Source: Serpens sp035497915 (GTDB lineage: Bacteria > Pseudomonadota > Gammaproteobacteria > Pseudomonadales > Pseudomonadaceae). Taken from it: DNA of 64,000 bases. Every line of letters begins with the position of its first letter. The first letter of the stretch is position 1. Both the position numbers and the translations under genes were made by a program. This document shows positions 25,226-33,156 of this stretch, piece after piece. The stretch is taken from NCBI RefSeq assembly GCF_035497915.1, contig NZ_DATJCS010000051.1:124001-188000 (forward strand). The letters run 5' to 3'. Under the pieces are notes generated by a model. It was not told the origin of the DNA and ran no database searches. It saw only the letters and a list, made by a program, of their open reading frames with translations.

Positions 25226-26815
25226 TTAAACGAGAACGCCCTGGCTGCGCAGGTAGTCGTCGTAGCTGCCGCTGAAGTCGGTCACGCCGTTTTCCGACAG
25301 CTCGATGATGCGTGTGGCCAGCGAGGAGACGAACTCACGGTCATGGCTGACGAAGACCAGCGTGCCCGGGTAGTTCTCCAGCGCCAGGTTGAGCGCCTCG
25401 ATGGATTCCATGTCCAGGTGGTTGGTCGGTTCGTCCATCACCAGCACGTTGGGCTTGTTCAGAATCAGCTTGCCGAACAGCATGCGACCCTGCTCGCCAC
25501 CGGAGATGACCTTCACCGACTTCTTGATCTCGTCGTTGGAGAACAGCATGCGGCCCAGGGTGCCGCGCACCAGCTGCTCGCCGCCCTGGGTCCACTGGGA
25601 CATCCAGTCGAACAGGGTGACGTCATCCTCGAAGTCCTCGGCATGGTCCTGGGCGAAGTAACCGACCTCGGCGCTTTCCGTCCACTTCACCTCGCCGGCC
25701 ATCGGCGGCATCTCGCCGACCAGGGTACGCAGCAGGGTGGTCTTGCCGATGCCGTTGGGGCCGATTATGGCCACGCGCTCGCCGGCCTCGATCTGCAGCG
25801 ACAGGTTCTTGAACAGCGCGGTGCCGTCGAAGCCCTGGCTGACCTTCTCCAGGGTCACCGCCTGGCGGTGCAGTTTCTTGGTCTGTTCGAAACGGATGAA
25901 CGGGCTGACGCGGCTGGACGGCTTGACCTCTTCCAGCTGGATCTTGTCGATCTGCCGGGCACGGCTGGTGGCCTGCTTGGCCTTGGAGGCGTTGGCCGAA
26001 AAGCGGCTGACGAAGGTCTGCAATTCGGCGATCTGCGCCTTCTTCTTGGCGTTGTCGGACAGCAGGCGCTCGCGGGCCTGGGTCGCGGCGATCATGTATT
26101 CGTCGTAGTTGCCCGGGAACAGGCGGATCTCGCCGTAATCCAGGTCGGCCATGTGCGTGCACACGCTGTTCAGGAAGTGACGGTCGTGGGAGATGATGAT
26201 CATGGTGCTGTTGCGCGCGGTGAGCACGCCTTCCAGCCAGCGGATGGTGTTGATATCCAGGTGGTTGGTCGGTTCGTCGAGCAGCAGCACATCCGGATCG
26301 GAGAACAGCGCCTGGGCCAGCAGCACGCGCAGCTTCCAGCCCGGGGCCACCGCGCTCATCGGCCCGAAGTGCTGATCCAGCGGAATGCCGACACCCAGCA
26401 GCAGCTCGCCGGCGCGGGACTCGGCGGTGTAGCCGTCCATTTCGGCGAATTCCACTTCCAGCTCGGCCACCGCCATGCCTTCTTCTTCGCTCATCTCCGG
26501 CAGCGAATAGAGACGATCGCGCTCGGCCTTGACCTTCCACAGTTGCTCGTGGCCCATGATCACGGTGTCGATCACCGTGTTGTTTTCATAGGCGAACTGG
26601 TCCTGACGCAGCTTGCCCAGGCGCGTGTTGGGCTCGAGCATCACCTGACCGGCCGAGGGTTCCAGCTCGCCGCCGAGGATCTTCATGAAGGTGGACTTGC
26701 CGCAGCCGTTGGCGCCGATCAGGCCGTAGCGGTTGCCATTGCCGAACTTGACGGAAACGTTTTCGAACAGCGGCTTGGCGCCGAACTGCATGGTGATGTT
26801 GGCGGTGGAGATCAC
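25226..26815 (-). CDS. ybiT: ABC-F family ATPase, YbiT type
   Basis: 529-residue soluble protein with two ABC ATPase domains and no membrane domain, the ABC-F architecture of ribosome-associated factors. First cassette: Walker A GANGCGKST (about 35-43) and Walker B LLLDEPTNHLD. Second cassette: GPNGIGKTT and VLVMDEPTNHLD with signature SGGEQGRM. They are joined by the P-site tRNA-interaction linker (about 245-310, Lys/Arg-rich). Length and N-terminus MISTANITMQFG match YbiT rather than EttA or Uup. It initiates at GTG (26815). It is thought to relieve ribosome stalling. Confidence 0.92.
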   Translation of the reverse strand: MISTANITMQFGAKPLFENVSVKFGNGNRYGLIGANGCGKSTFMKILGGELEPSAGQVMLEPNTRLGKLRQDQFAYENNTVIDTVIMGHEQLWKVKAERDRLYSLPEMSEEEGMAVAELEVEFAEMDGYTAESRAGELLLGVGIPLDQHFGPMSAVAPGWKLRVLLAQALFSDPDVLLLDEPTNHLDINTIRWLEGVLTARNSTMIIISHDRHFLNSVCTHMADLDYGEIRLFPGNYDEYMIAATQARERLLSDNAKKKAQIAELQTFVSRFSANASKAKQATSRARQIDKIQLEEVKPSSRVSPFIRFEQTKKLHRQAVTLEKVSQGFDGTALFKNLSLQIEAGERVAIIGPNGIGKTTLLRTLVGEMPPMAGEVKWTESAEVGYFAQDHAEDFEDDVTLFDWMSQWTQGGEQLVRGTLGRMLFSNDEIKKSVKVISGGEQGRMLFGKLILNKPNVLVMDEPTNHLDMESIEALNLALENYPGTLVFVSHDREFVSSLATRIIELSENGVTDFSGSYDDYLRSQGVLV

Positions 26816-26907
26816 GACGGAGAGTACCTGCTAGAACGGCCGGGGGCAAAAAGGGGCGGATTGTACGCCCTTCCCCCGGTTAAAGCAGCCCGCAGGGAAG
26901 CGTCCGG

Positions 26908-27291
26908 TCAGTTGAACAACTGAAGCTCGGCAGGAAGCAGCCAGTACACCCAGAACATCTGGTGCAGGGCCACGATGCCCCAGAACGGCATCAGAAAGCG
27001 CAGCTTGCGGGTCTTGTGGCGCAAGCGCAGCTGGGCGATCAGTGCGCCGGGCCAGCCGCCATACAACGCCGCCGCGTGCAGCAGCTTTTCTGGCACGCGC
27101 CACCGCCCTTGCCGGGCCTGGCGCTTGTCGTGGCGGTACAGCCAATAGGTCGCCAGGCTGATGAGCAGGTACGCCACCAGCGCGATGGGCAAGCCCAGCA
27201 GCAGAGCGCTGCCGACCGGCAGCGCCATCAGCGCGGCAAACAGGACGTAGTGAGCGGGTTTCAACCTTGCGCGGTGCTCCAGTCGATCCAT
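26908..27291 (-). CDS. DUF1294 family small membrane protein
   Basis: 127 residues with about three hydrophobic segments and the DUF1294 signature YRHDKRQARQGRWRVPEK followed by LHAAALYGGWPGALIAQ. The start is ATG at 27291, overlapping the end of uppP by 31 bases, so the pair is probably co-transcribed. Function unknown; overlap with uppP might hint at an envelope role, but that is inference. The open frame upstream to 27633 lies inside uppP and is not part of this gene. Confidence 0.8.
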   Translation of the reverse strand: MDRLEHRARLKPAHYVLFAALMALPVGSALLLGLPIALVAYLLISLATYWLYRHDKRQARQGRWRVPEKLLHAAALYGGWPGALIAQLRLRHKTRKLRFLMPFWGIVALHQMFWVYWLLPAELQLFN

Positions 27292-28091
27292 TCGAACTGC
27301 CAAGTGGCGAGAATCAGCAAGCCGAACGCGATGCGGTACCAGGCGAACGCCGCGTAGCTGTGATTGCCGATGAACTTTAGCAGCGCCCGTACTGCCAGCA
27401 TGGCGAAAACGAACGACACCACGAAACCGAGGGCAAACACCGGCAGATCGGCGGGCTGGAACAGGTCGCGGTACTTGTAGCCGGAGTACACCGCCGCGCC
27501 AACCATGGTAGGCATGGCCAGGAAGAAGGAAAACTCCGTGGCCGCCTTGCGCGACAGGCCGAACAGCAGGCCGCCGATGATGGTCGATGCCGAGCGCGAC
27601 GTGCCGGGAATCAGCGCCAGACATTGTGCGCAACCGACCTTGAGCGCCTGGGACCAGCGCATGTCGTCAACCGTTTCGGCATGCACGGCATGGGGACGGT
27701 TTTCCGCCCAGAGCATCACTACGCCACCCACCACTAGAGCGGCCGCCACGGTGATGGGGTTAAAGAGAAACGCGTGAATCAGATCGGAAAAAATCACGCC
27801 GATCACGGCCGCCGGCAGAAAGGCCAGCAACAGGTTAAATGTGAAGTTTTGTGCGGAGCGCTGGCGCGGCAGGCCAACTACCACATCGAGGATCTTGCGG
27901 CGGTACTCCCATACCACGGCCAGGATGGCGCCCAGCTGGATGATGATATTGAAGGCCCTGGCCCGTTCCCCCCCGAAACCGATCAGGTCGGCCACAATGA
28001 TCTGATGGCCGGTACTTGAAATGGGCAGAAACTCGGTAATCCCCTCAACAATGCCTAGCAGCAGAGCCTGAAAGGCGGTCCAAAGATCCAT
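27261..28091 (-). CDS. uppP: Undecaprenyl-diphosphatase UppP (BacA)
   Basis: 276-residue polytopic enzyme that dephosphorylates undecaprenyl pyrophosphate to recycle the lipid carrier of peptidoglycan synthesis; it confers bacitracin resistance when abundant. Family motifs: GIVEGITEFLPISSTGHQI (about 13-31, with the catalytic Glu pair) and the PGTSRSASTIIGGLL Ser/Arg motif (about 172-186). AAGGAG precedes ATG at 28091. Confidence 0.97.
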   Translation of the reverse strand: MDLWTAFQALLLGIVEGITEFLPISSTGHQIIVADLIGFGGERARAFNIIIQLGAILAVVWEYRRKILDVVVGLPRQRSAQNFTFNLLLAFLPAAVIGVIFSDLIHAFLFNPITVAAALVVGGVVMLWAENRPHAVHAETVDDMRWSQALKVGCAQCLALIPGTSRSASTIIGGLLFGLSRKAATEFSFFLAMPTMVGAAVYSGYKYRDLFQPADLPVFALGFVVSFVFAMLAVRALLKFIGNHSYAAFAWYRIAFGLLILATWQFEWIDWSTAQG

Positions 28092-28398
28092 AACGCTCCT
28101 TAGTGGGCGGCGCGCAGCGCCCGTTGCGAATGAGCCGGTATCAGGGCCGGCGGCAGGCGCGCAATGCTAGCAGAGCTGGCGGGCGACGGAAAAACGTTGT
28201 TTTCCCGACATTCGGCTATCAGGCCGCCATTATTTTTACTACTTGAGCGGAACTTTATTTGATAGGCGCAGTTTCGCTTCGCCTAAAGGGTAATGGACGA
28301 AATGTCGCACCTTGATGCAACTTAGACAGACTTCCGGCAACCTGTTGGCGCGAACACGCCAAAGTTGAACCGTAAAATAATGATCAGGGTTAATACAC
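28092..28398. other. Intergenic region between uppP and the chemoreceptor gene
   Basis: 307 bases without a gene between two divergent genes, so it must hold both promoters. It has an AT-rich stretch (about 28195-28260) with an imperfect dyad around 28198-28215 (GGAAAAAC-gtt-GTTTTCC) and a clean inverted repeat at 28345-28362, listed separately. I could not assign a confident -35/-10 pair or a sigma-28 promoter. Confidence 0.6.
28345..28362. promoter_or_regulatory. Inverted repeat upstream of chemoreceptor gene, possible operator
   Basis: TTGGCG-CGAACA-CGCCAA is a perfect 6-bp dyad with a 6-base spacer, 36 bases before the ATG at 28399. Size and symmetry fit a helix-turn-helix dimer site; the binding protein is unknown. 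Confidence 0.35.
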
Positions 28399-30030
28399 AT
28401 GTCGCTGCGTTCCTTGCCTATTCGTCACAGACTTTGGCTTATTCTCGCTCTTTTCCTGCTGATGCTGGTCTTCCAGGGCGTATTCCAGCTCCAGCAGCTC
28501 TACGATGATCTCCATCGCGGAAAGGCGGAAAAGACCCAGCACCTGGTGGAAAGCGCCATCGGTATTCTCCGGCAGTACCACCGGCTGGAGGTCGAAGGGG
28601 TAATGGATCGGGCGCAGGCCCAGGCGGAAGCGCAGAAGCTGCTGGGTCAGCTACGTTATGGGGCGAACGACTATTTCTGGATCAACGACCTGCATCCGCG
28701 CATGGTCATGCATCCGACCAACCCGAAACTGAATGGCGAATCCCTGCAGAACTACAAGGACCCGGACGGCACCGAACTGTTCAATGTCATGGTCCGCGTG
28801 GTCAAGGAGCACGGCGCCGGCACCGTCGATTACCGCTGGCCAAAGCCCGGGCATGACACGCCGGTGCCGAAGATTTCTTATGTTCAGCTGTTCGAGCCCT
28901 GGGGCTGGATTCTGGGTACCGGCGTCTACATTGACGACATTCGCCAGCAATTCGTGCAGCAGACCTTCAAGGCTTCGGGCATCGGCCTGGTCATCGTCCT
29001 GCTCAGTGGCGTGCTGCTGACCCTGATTGCCCGCAGCATTACCCGTCCTCTGCAGGACGCGGTGCAGGCGATGGCTGGCATCGCCAGCGGCGACGCCGAT
29101 CTCACACGGCGGCTCGAGACCCGCGGCCGGGACGAGATTCGCGACATGGCGGAGCATTTCAACCATTTCACCGACAACCTGCGCCAACTGGTCGAGCGCC
29201 TGCTCAAGGACGCCGCTTCCCTGCAGCAGTCGGCCGATGGTCTGAACCTGGTGGCGGGCGACAGTCAGCAGTTCTGCCAGAAGCAGTCCTCGCAGATGGA
29301 ACAGGTCGCCACCGCGGTCAACGAGGTCAGCTACGCGGTTCAGGATGTAGCGCGCAACGCCGAGCAGGCCTCCAGCGAGGTCAACCAGGCCGAAGCCCAG
29401 GCCCGCCAGGGCCGGCAGAACATCGACCGCAGCCTGGAGCAGATCGAGCAGTTGTCCGCCCGGATCGGCCAGGCGGTGGATGTCATCCAGGGCCTGGCTG
29501 ACGAAAGCACGCAGATCGGCACGGTCGTGGAGGTCATTCGCGGCATCGCCGAACAGACCAACCTGCTCGCGCTCAACGCGGCCATCGAAGCGGCGCGTGC
29601 CGGTGAACAGGGACGCGGTTTCGCGGTGGTGGCCGATGAAGTGCGCCTGCTGGCCCAGCGCACCCAGCAATCGACCGCCGAAATCCAGCAGATGATCGAG
29701 CGCCTGCAGAGCAACTCCGGCAACGCCGTCAAGGTCATCGCCGAAAGCAACCAGGCCACCCGGCTGACCGTCGAGCAGGCCGGCCTGGCCCGCGAGACGC
29801 TGGAGCAGATCACCGGCGCCCTGCGCAACCTGGCCGGGGTGAATGCCTCAATCGCCAGCGCCACCCTGCAGCAGTCGCACGTGATCGACGACATCAACCG
29901 CAATGTCACCGAAGCCGCCGGGCTGGCGCAGGAGATTGTGCAGTCCGCCGACAAGACCAGCGATGCCGGCCAGCACCTCAATCAGTTGGCCGCACACCTG
30001 AACCGCCTCCTCGGTCAGTTCCGCGTCTGA
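28399..30030 (+). CDS. Methyl-accepting chemotaxis protein with single Cache sensor
   Basis: 543 residues: N-terminal TM1 (about 12-32), a periplasmic single Cache domain of the sCache_2 type (about 40-185; GANDYFWINDLHPRMVMHPT ... FEPWGWILGTGVYIDD), TM2 (about 192-212), HAMP (about 213-265; ITRPLQDAVQAM), then a coiled-coil signalling domain with the conserved CheA/CheW hairpin tip (IAEQTNLLALNAAIEAARAG; GFAVVADEVRLLAQ). Small-ligand binding is expected: sCache_2 receptors bind organic acids such as short carboxylates. The ribosome site AGGG is weak. A terminator follows. Confidence 0.93.
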   Translation: MSLRSLPIRHRLWLILALFLLMLVFQGVFQLQQLYDDLHRGKAEKTQHLVESAIGILRQYHRLEVEGVMDRAQAQAEAQKLLGQLRYGANDYFWINDLHPRMVMHPTNPKLNGESLQNYKDPDGTELFNVMVRVVKEHGAGTVDYRWPKPGHDTPVPKISYVQLFEPWGWILGTGVYIDDIRQQFVQQTFKASGIGLVIVLLSGVLLTLIARSITRPLQDAVQAMAGIASGDADLTRRLETRGRDEIRDMAEHFNHFTDNLRQLVERLLKDAASLQQSADGLNLVAGDSQQFCQKQSSQMEQVATAVNEVSYAVQDVARNAEQASSEVNQAEAQARQGRQNIDRSLEQIEQLSARIGQAVDVIQGLADESTQIGTVVEVIRGIAEQTNLLALNAAIEAARAGEQGRGFAVVADEVRLLAQRTQQSTAEIQQMIERLQSNSGNAVKVIAESNQATRLTVEQAGLARETLEQITGALRNLAGVNASIASATLQQSHVIDDINRNVTEAAGLAQEIVQSADKTSDAGQHLNQLAAHLNRLLGQFRV

Positions 30031-30042
30031 TTCCCCTCCCCC

Positions 30043-30072
30043 CAGGGCTTCCCGAATTCCGGAGAAGCCCTG
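30043..30072 (+). terminator. Terminator after chemoreceptor gene
   Basis: 9-bp stem CAGGGCTTC / GAAGCCCTG with an inner CCG/CGG extension and loop; TCCCTGTTT follows. Separates the chemoreceptor from the fap operon. Confidence 0.6.
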
Positions 30073-30333
30073 TCCCTGTTTCGAGTTATTGACACTTCGG
30101 GCGAGCGCACCCCACGTCTCGCCTGAAGCGCCCGCTGTTGTCTCGAAAATGATACGGCCCCGCGGCTCGTTCTGTTTCATCCACGCTACGCCCAGCCGGA
30201 TCCGCAACCCGCTCCATTTCATAACGTGCTGTTTCTAAAGCTTTTTTTGGGATCGGCACGACTTCTGCGTTAGTGAGCGGAAATGGATGCTCAAGGGATC
30301 TGACATGTATCGCCAAGGCGTGGGGATTATCTG
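30073..30333 (+). other. fap operon upstream region
   Basis: Together with the terminator just before it, this makes about 303 gene-free bases. It holds the sigma-54 promoter (30253-30270), an A/T-rich tract just upstream of it (CTTTTTTTGG at 30241), and an 11-codon reading frame overlapping the fapA start. An enhancer site for the sigma-54 activator would be expected 80-200 bases upstream of the promoter (about 30080-30170), but I see no convincing dyad there. Confidence 0.6.
30253..30270 (+). promoter_or_regulatory. Sigma-54 (RpoN) promoter of fapABCDEF
   Basis: TCGGCACGACTTCTGCGT contains GG at 30255-30256 and GC at 30267-30268 with exactly 10 bases between, and GGCAC and TGC match the -24 (TGGCAC) and -12 (TTGC) consensus. 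It lies 66 bases upstream of the fapA GTG, and a sigma-54 activator gene sits just beyond the operon. Confidence 0.75.
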
Positions 30334-30340
30334 GTGCTGA
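30305..30340 (+). other. Short leader reading frame overlapping the fapA start
   Basis: ATG at 30305 with a good ribosome site (AAGGGA, 6 bases upstream) opens an 11-codon frame (MYRQGVGIIWC) whose TGA at 30338-30340 overlaps the fapA GTG at 30334. Its initiation signal is better than that of fapA, so it may couple or tune fapA translation. Confidence 0.35.
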
Positions 30341-30756
30341 AGCAATGCGTACTTGCAATGGGGGCGGTACTCATCGCGGTGGAAGCGTGCGCGGCAGGTG
30401 ACGGCAGCATCGTCATCCAGCGCGAAGTGCAACCGCGTGTGGCGTTTCGACAAACCCTGGTTCCCGATCCCAACCCCATCGCGGTCAATCCGAACGTCTC
30501 GTCCCAGGTCCGCCATCAGTTGCGTGGGCTCGAACTCAGCGACGGGGATTTTGCCCATGTCATCAGTGGGCAACGTCTGGGCAACAGCATCCCGCTCGAT
30601 GGAGGCCTTCCCGGCATACCCGCATCCGAGGGCCCGCGACTACCCGGCGTTGCAGCTGGCCGAGCCGGTGCTTCAGGCGGCGGCATATCCGGCCAGGTCA
30701 ACCGCAGTGTGCAGCGTGGCCTGGCCCCTCTCCAGAACCTGACCGGAGGCCGTTGA
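30334..30756 (+). CDS. fapA: Functional amyloid accessory protein FapA
   Basis: 140-residue secreted protein, first gene of the fap operon. The signal peptide covers about residues 1-20 (LKQCVLAMGAVLIAVEACAA). The mature part is small and flexible, with Asn/Pro-rich RQTLVPDPNPIAVNPNVSSQV, the LRGLELSDGDFAHVISGQRL segment typical of FapA, and a Gly-rich C-terminus. FapA is periplasmic and influences which subunit dominates the fibre, possibly as a chaperone. It initiates at GTG (30334) with weak spacing to GGGG; no in-frame ATG precedes it. fapB starts one base after its stop. Confidence 0.85.
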   Translation: MLKQCVLAMGAVLIAVEACAAGDGSIVIQREVQPRVAFRQTLVPDPNPIAVNPNVSSQVRHQLRGLELSDGDFAHVISGQRLGNSIPLDGGLPGIPASEGPRLPGVAAGRAGASGGGISGQVNRSVQRGLAPLQNLTGGR

Positions 30757-30757
30757 G

Positions 30758-31339
30758 ATGATTCGATGGACACCGTTGCTTGCCCTGCTTGTCACCTTTC
30801 GCGCGCTGGCCGTCGACCCGGCCATGCATTCCCAGAGTGTTATCGAAGACACGGGCATCGACAGCCAGGGCCTGGTCTCGGTCAATGCGGGCGCCGGCGA
30901 GCTTCACCAGCAGATCAACGCCCGGGCGATTGCCATCGGAACGGAACTGGCCACGGCCCGACTCCAGCTACGGCAGGAACTGGAACTGCAGGCGCTGGAC
31001 CTGAATCAGGACGCGCAGGTCAACCTGTTGGGTGAATCCTTCGGCCGCAGTTCCGGCCTGACCGGTGTCAATCAGGCCGCCGGATCAGGCAACCAGCAAA
31101 TCAATTCCTTCCGCCTCAGCCTCGGCCGACAGCGGCAGGATCTGGATGACAGTGTGCTTGCTCAGCAGTTGGTGGCACCTGCACAACCCTCCGGGGCGAC
31201 TGAACAACCCAAGGGCAGCCGCATCGTCGTCACCGACGACAAGGCCTTTGCCGGAAGTCGGGGTGTGGTTCAGCTGAACCAGAGTGCTGGGGTCGGCAAC
31301 CTGTCGGTGAACAGCCTCAGCATGACAGTAGTGGATTGA
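30758..31339 (+). CDS. fapB: Minor amyloid subunit FapB
   Basis: 193 residues with a signal peptide (cleavage near RALAVD). Three amyloid repeats are visible, at about 38-58 (GLVSVNAGAGELHQQINARA), 100-120 (GLTGVNQAAGSGNQQINSFR) and 169-189 (GVVQLNQSAGVGNLSVNSLS), separated by linkers rich in Gln and charged residues. The repeats resemble those of FapC, as expected of the proposed nucleator or minor fibre component. GGAGG lies just upstream of ATG at 30758, and the gene is one base from fapA. Confidence 0.9.
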   Translation: MIRWTPLLALLVTFRALAVDPAMHSQSVIEDTGIDSQGLVSVNAGAGELHQQINARAIAIGTELATARLQLRQELELQALDLNQDAQVNLLGESFGRSSGLTGVNQAAGSGNQQINSFRLSLGRQRQDLDDSVLAQQLVAPAQPSGATEQPKGSRIVVTDDKAFAGSRGVVQLNQSAGVGNLSVNSLSMTVVD

Positions 31340-31386
31340 CCCCCCTTCGCAACCGCGAAATGACTACGTACCGCAAGGAGAAACCC

Positions 31387-32388
31387 ATGAAAGTTATGTG
31401 GACACTGAAGCCCCTGGCATTCGCCGTTGCCGCTGGCCTGGCTGTCACGGCCACCGCTCAGGAGGTTCCGCCTCCCACCACTCCCGGCTCTTCGGCCCTG
31501 GCTACGGTCAATGACACCCAGACCAGTGCCGGCAACTATGTGCTGAACCAGGGCACCGTCAACACCGGCAGCCTGGAGAGCTCCCTGGACGATGCGGCCG
31601 GTAACGTCGGGGTGAACATCGCCGGGGGCGATCACAACCAACAGGCCAATTCCGCCGCCCTGTCCACCGCCGATGAGTTCTTTGTCTTCGGCACAGCCAC
31701 GGCCGCAGTCAACCTGAGCCAGACCGGCACCAATGTGGTGGACAATTACTCGGTCACCAACACCGCAAGCGTTCTGAATTCCGGTAACAACGCTTCGGGC
31801 AACATCGGCATCAACGTTGCCAGTGGTGTGTTCAACCAGCAGAAGAACGACTTCGCAACCGCGACTTCTGGCGGTTTCGTGGCCACCGCCAGTAGCACGG
31901 CCACACAGAGCTCCACCGGCAACATCACTAACAACCGGGCTGTGCTGACCGAGTCGGCCGTTGTGGCACTCACCCTCAACGGCAACGTAACGGGCACCTA
32001 TGAGGGAATTTCGGATCAGGTGGGTGACGTTTATCTGGAAGTCTGGAACAGCCCCTTCCACCCGGATGGCACAACGCAGCTCGCCCACGTCGATGTTGAC
32101 AGTGACAACCAGGGCGCTCAGCCCGGCCCCAACGGCACTGGCTCCTTCCTGTTCGAGGAAAGCGGTGAAATCGATCTGGCCGGCACGCTGACCGGTACCG
32201 TGCCGCTGGTTTCCTTGCAGCAGGCCGTTAACAACTCGGCAACTGTCAGCGGCTCGCTCAATGGCGCCTCCGGCAATGTCGGACTGAACGTCGCCGCCGG
32301 CTCGGGTAATCAGCAGAGCAATTCGCTGGCGATCGCTGCCGGCTGCAACGCCTGCTCGGGCAATGGAGGAACCCCCACCGGGCTCTGA
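31387..32388 (+). CDS. fapC: Major functional amyloid subunit FapC
   Basis: 333-residue fibre-forming protein exported to the cell surface, where it makes biofilm-stiffening amyloid. A signal peptide (cleavage near ATAQ) is followed by three imperfect repeats with the motif GNxGxNxAxGxxNQQxN at 72-88, 138-154 and 296-312. A short first linker and a long second linker (about 161-280, with VDVDSDNQGAQPGPNG) separate them. The C-terminus carries the family CxxC (CNAC, 320-323) in a Gly-rich tail. I chose ATG at 31387, with CAAGGAG upstream; the frame is open upstream from 31336 but that part is non-coding. A hairpin follows the gene. Confidence 0.95.
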   Translation: MKVMWTLKPLAFAVAAGLAVTATAQEVPPPTTPGSSALATVNDTQTSAGNYVLNQGTVNTGSLESSLDDAAGNVGVNIAGGDHNQQANSAALSTADEFFVFGTATAAVNLSQTGTNVVDNYSVTNTASVLNSGNNASGNIGINVASGVFNQQKNDFATATSGGFVATASSTATQSSTGNITNNRAVLTESAVVALTLNGNVTGTYEGISDQVGDVYLEVWNSPFHPDGTTQLAHVDVDSDNQGAQPGPNGTGSFLFEESGEIDLAGTLTGTVPLVSLQQAVNNSATVSGSLNGASGNVGLNVAAGSGNQQSNSLAIAAGCNACSGNGGTPTGL

Positions 32389-32395
32389 CCCTGAC

Positions 32396-32417
32396 AAGGG
32401 CTCCAATCGGAGCCCTT
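32396..32417 (+). terminator. Intra-operon hairpin/attenuator between fapC and fapD
   Basis: Perfect 9-bp stem AAGGGCTCC / GGAGCCCTT with an AATC loop, 7 bases after the fapC stop, followed by TCCTTTGG. It looks like a partial terminator or 3' stabiliser that would raise fapABC over fapDEF transcript. Confidence 0.6.
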
Positions 32418-32445
32418 TCCTTTGGACGTGCAGGGACGCTAACGA

Positions 32446-33129
32446 ATGCGCGCTCGTATTCTTGCCCTATCGCTGGTGCTGCTCGGTGCCGATGCTCTTG
32501 CCGCTCGCCTGCCCTTTCCGGTCCTGCCGGGAGGCAACATGGCGTTTCTCGAGGTTCAGAGCATCCACGAGCGTCGCTTCAGTCACCTGGTACAGCAGCA
32601 GACGGATTTCAGCTGCGGCGCCGCCTCGCTGGCCACGGTCCTGCGGGAAGCCTATGACTTCGATGTCAACGAGCAGATGGTCATCGAAGGCATGCTGGCC
32701 GGGGCGGACCAGAACATCGTTCGCACCCAGGGCTTCTCCATGCTGGACATGAAGCGCTATGTCGAGGCCATCGGTCTGCGGGCCCGGGGCTACCGCATTG
32801 CGCCCGCGGGATTGCAGCAACTGAAGGTCCCCGCCGTGGTGCTCCAGGAAGTCCGCGGCTACAAGCATTTCGTCGTGCTGCTACGCAGCGATGAGCGGCA
32901 TGTCTATATCGGCGACCCGGTACTGGGTCACCGAAGGTACCGCCTCGATGAATTCGTCAGCGGCTGGAACGGCATCGTGTTCGCCGTCATCGGGCCTGGT
33001 TACAACCGCCTTAATGCCTTGCTCGACCCTCCCGAACCTCTCACTGCCAAGGAGCGCGTCAATGCCTTCCAGCCCGTGCGCGATGCTGAGCTCATGGAGT
33101 TCGGCTTCATCCAGAGCGACTTCTTTTAA
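32446..33129 (+). CDS. fapD: Amyloid system C39-family cysteine protease FapD
   Basis: 227 residues with a signal peptide (about 1-20) and a C39-like papain-fold peptidase domain. Catalytic residues are visible: Cys57 in QQTDFSCGAASLATVL with the oxyanion Gln just before it, His141 in GYKHFVVLLRS and Asp157 in YIGDPVLG. FapD is thought to act in the periplasm on amyloid subunits or FapF so that export can proceed. C39 domains elsewhere cut double-Gly leader peptides, but no ABC transporter is fused here. ATG at 32446. Confidence 0.93.
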   Translation: MRARILALSLVLLGADALAARLPFPVLPGGNMAFLEVQSIHERRFSHLVQQQTDFSCGAASLATVLREAYDFDVNEQMVIEGMLAGADQNIVRTQGFSMLDMKRYVEAIGLRARGYRIAPAGLQQLKVPAVVLQEVRGYKHFVVLLRSDERHVYIGDPVLGHRRYRLDEFVSGWNGIVFAVIGPGYNRLNALLDPPEPLTAKERVNAFQPVRDAELMEFGFIQSDFF

Positions 33130-33156
33130 CGTGAACGGGTGTTCCTGGAGGTCTCC

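Noticed and set aside
28261..28320. Sigma-28 (FliA) promoter for the chemoreceptor
   Set aside because: CTAAAG-N15-GTCGCACC has an approximate -35 and spacing but matches only about half of the -10 consensus GCCGATAA.
30085..30100. Shared ATTGACACT word upstream of fapA and upstream of the 86-residue ORF (about 36990)
   Set aside because: A 9-base match in 64 kb is expected about once by chance, and the flanks do not agree, so it is not good evidence of a shared activator site.
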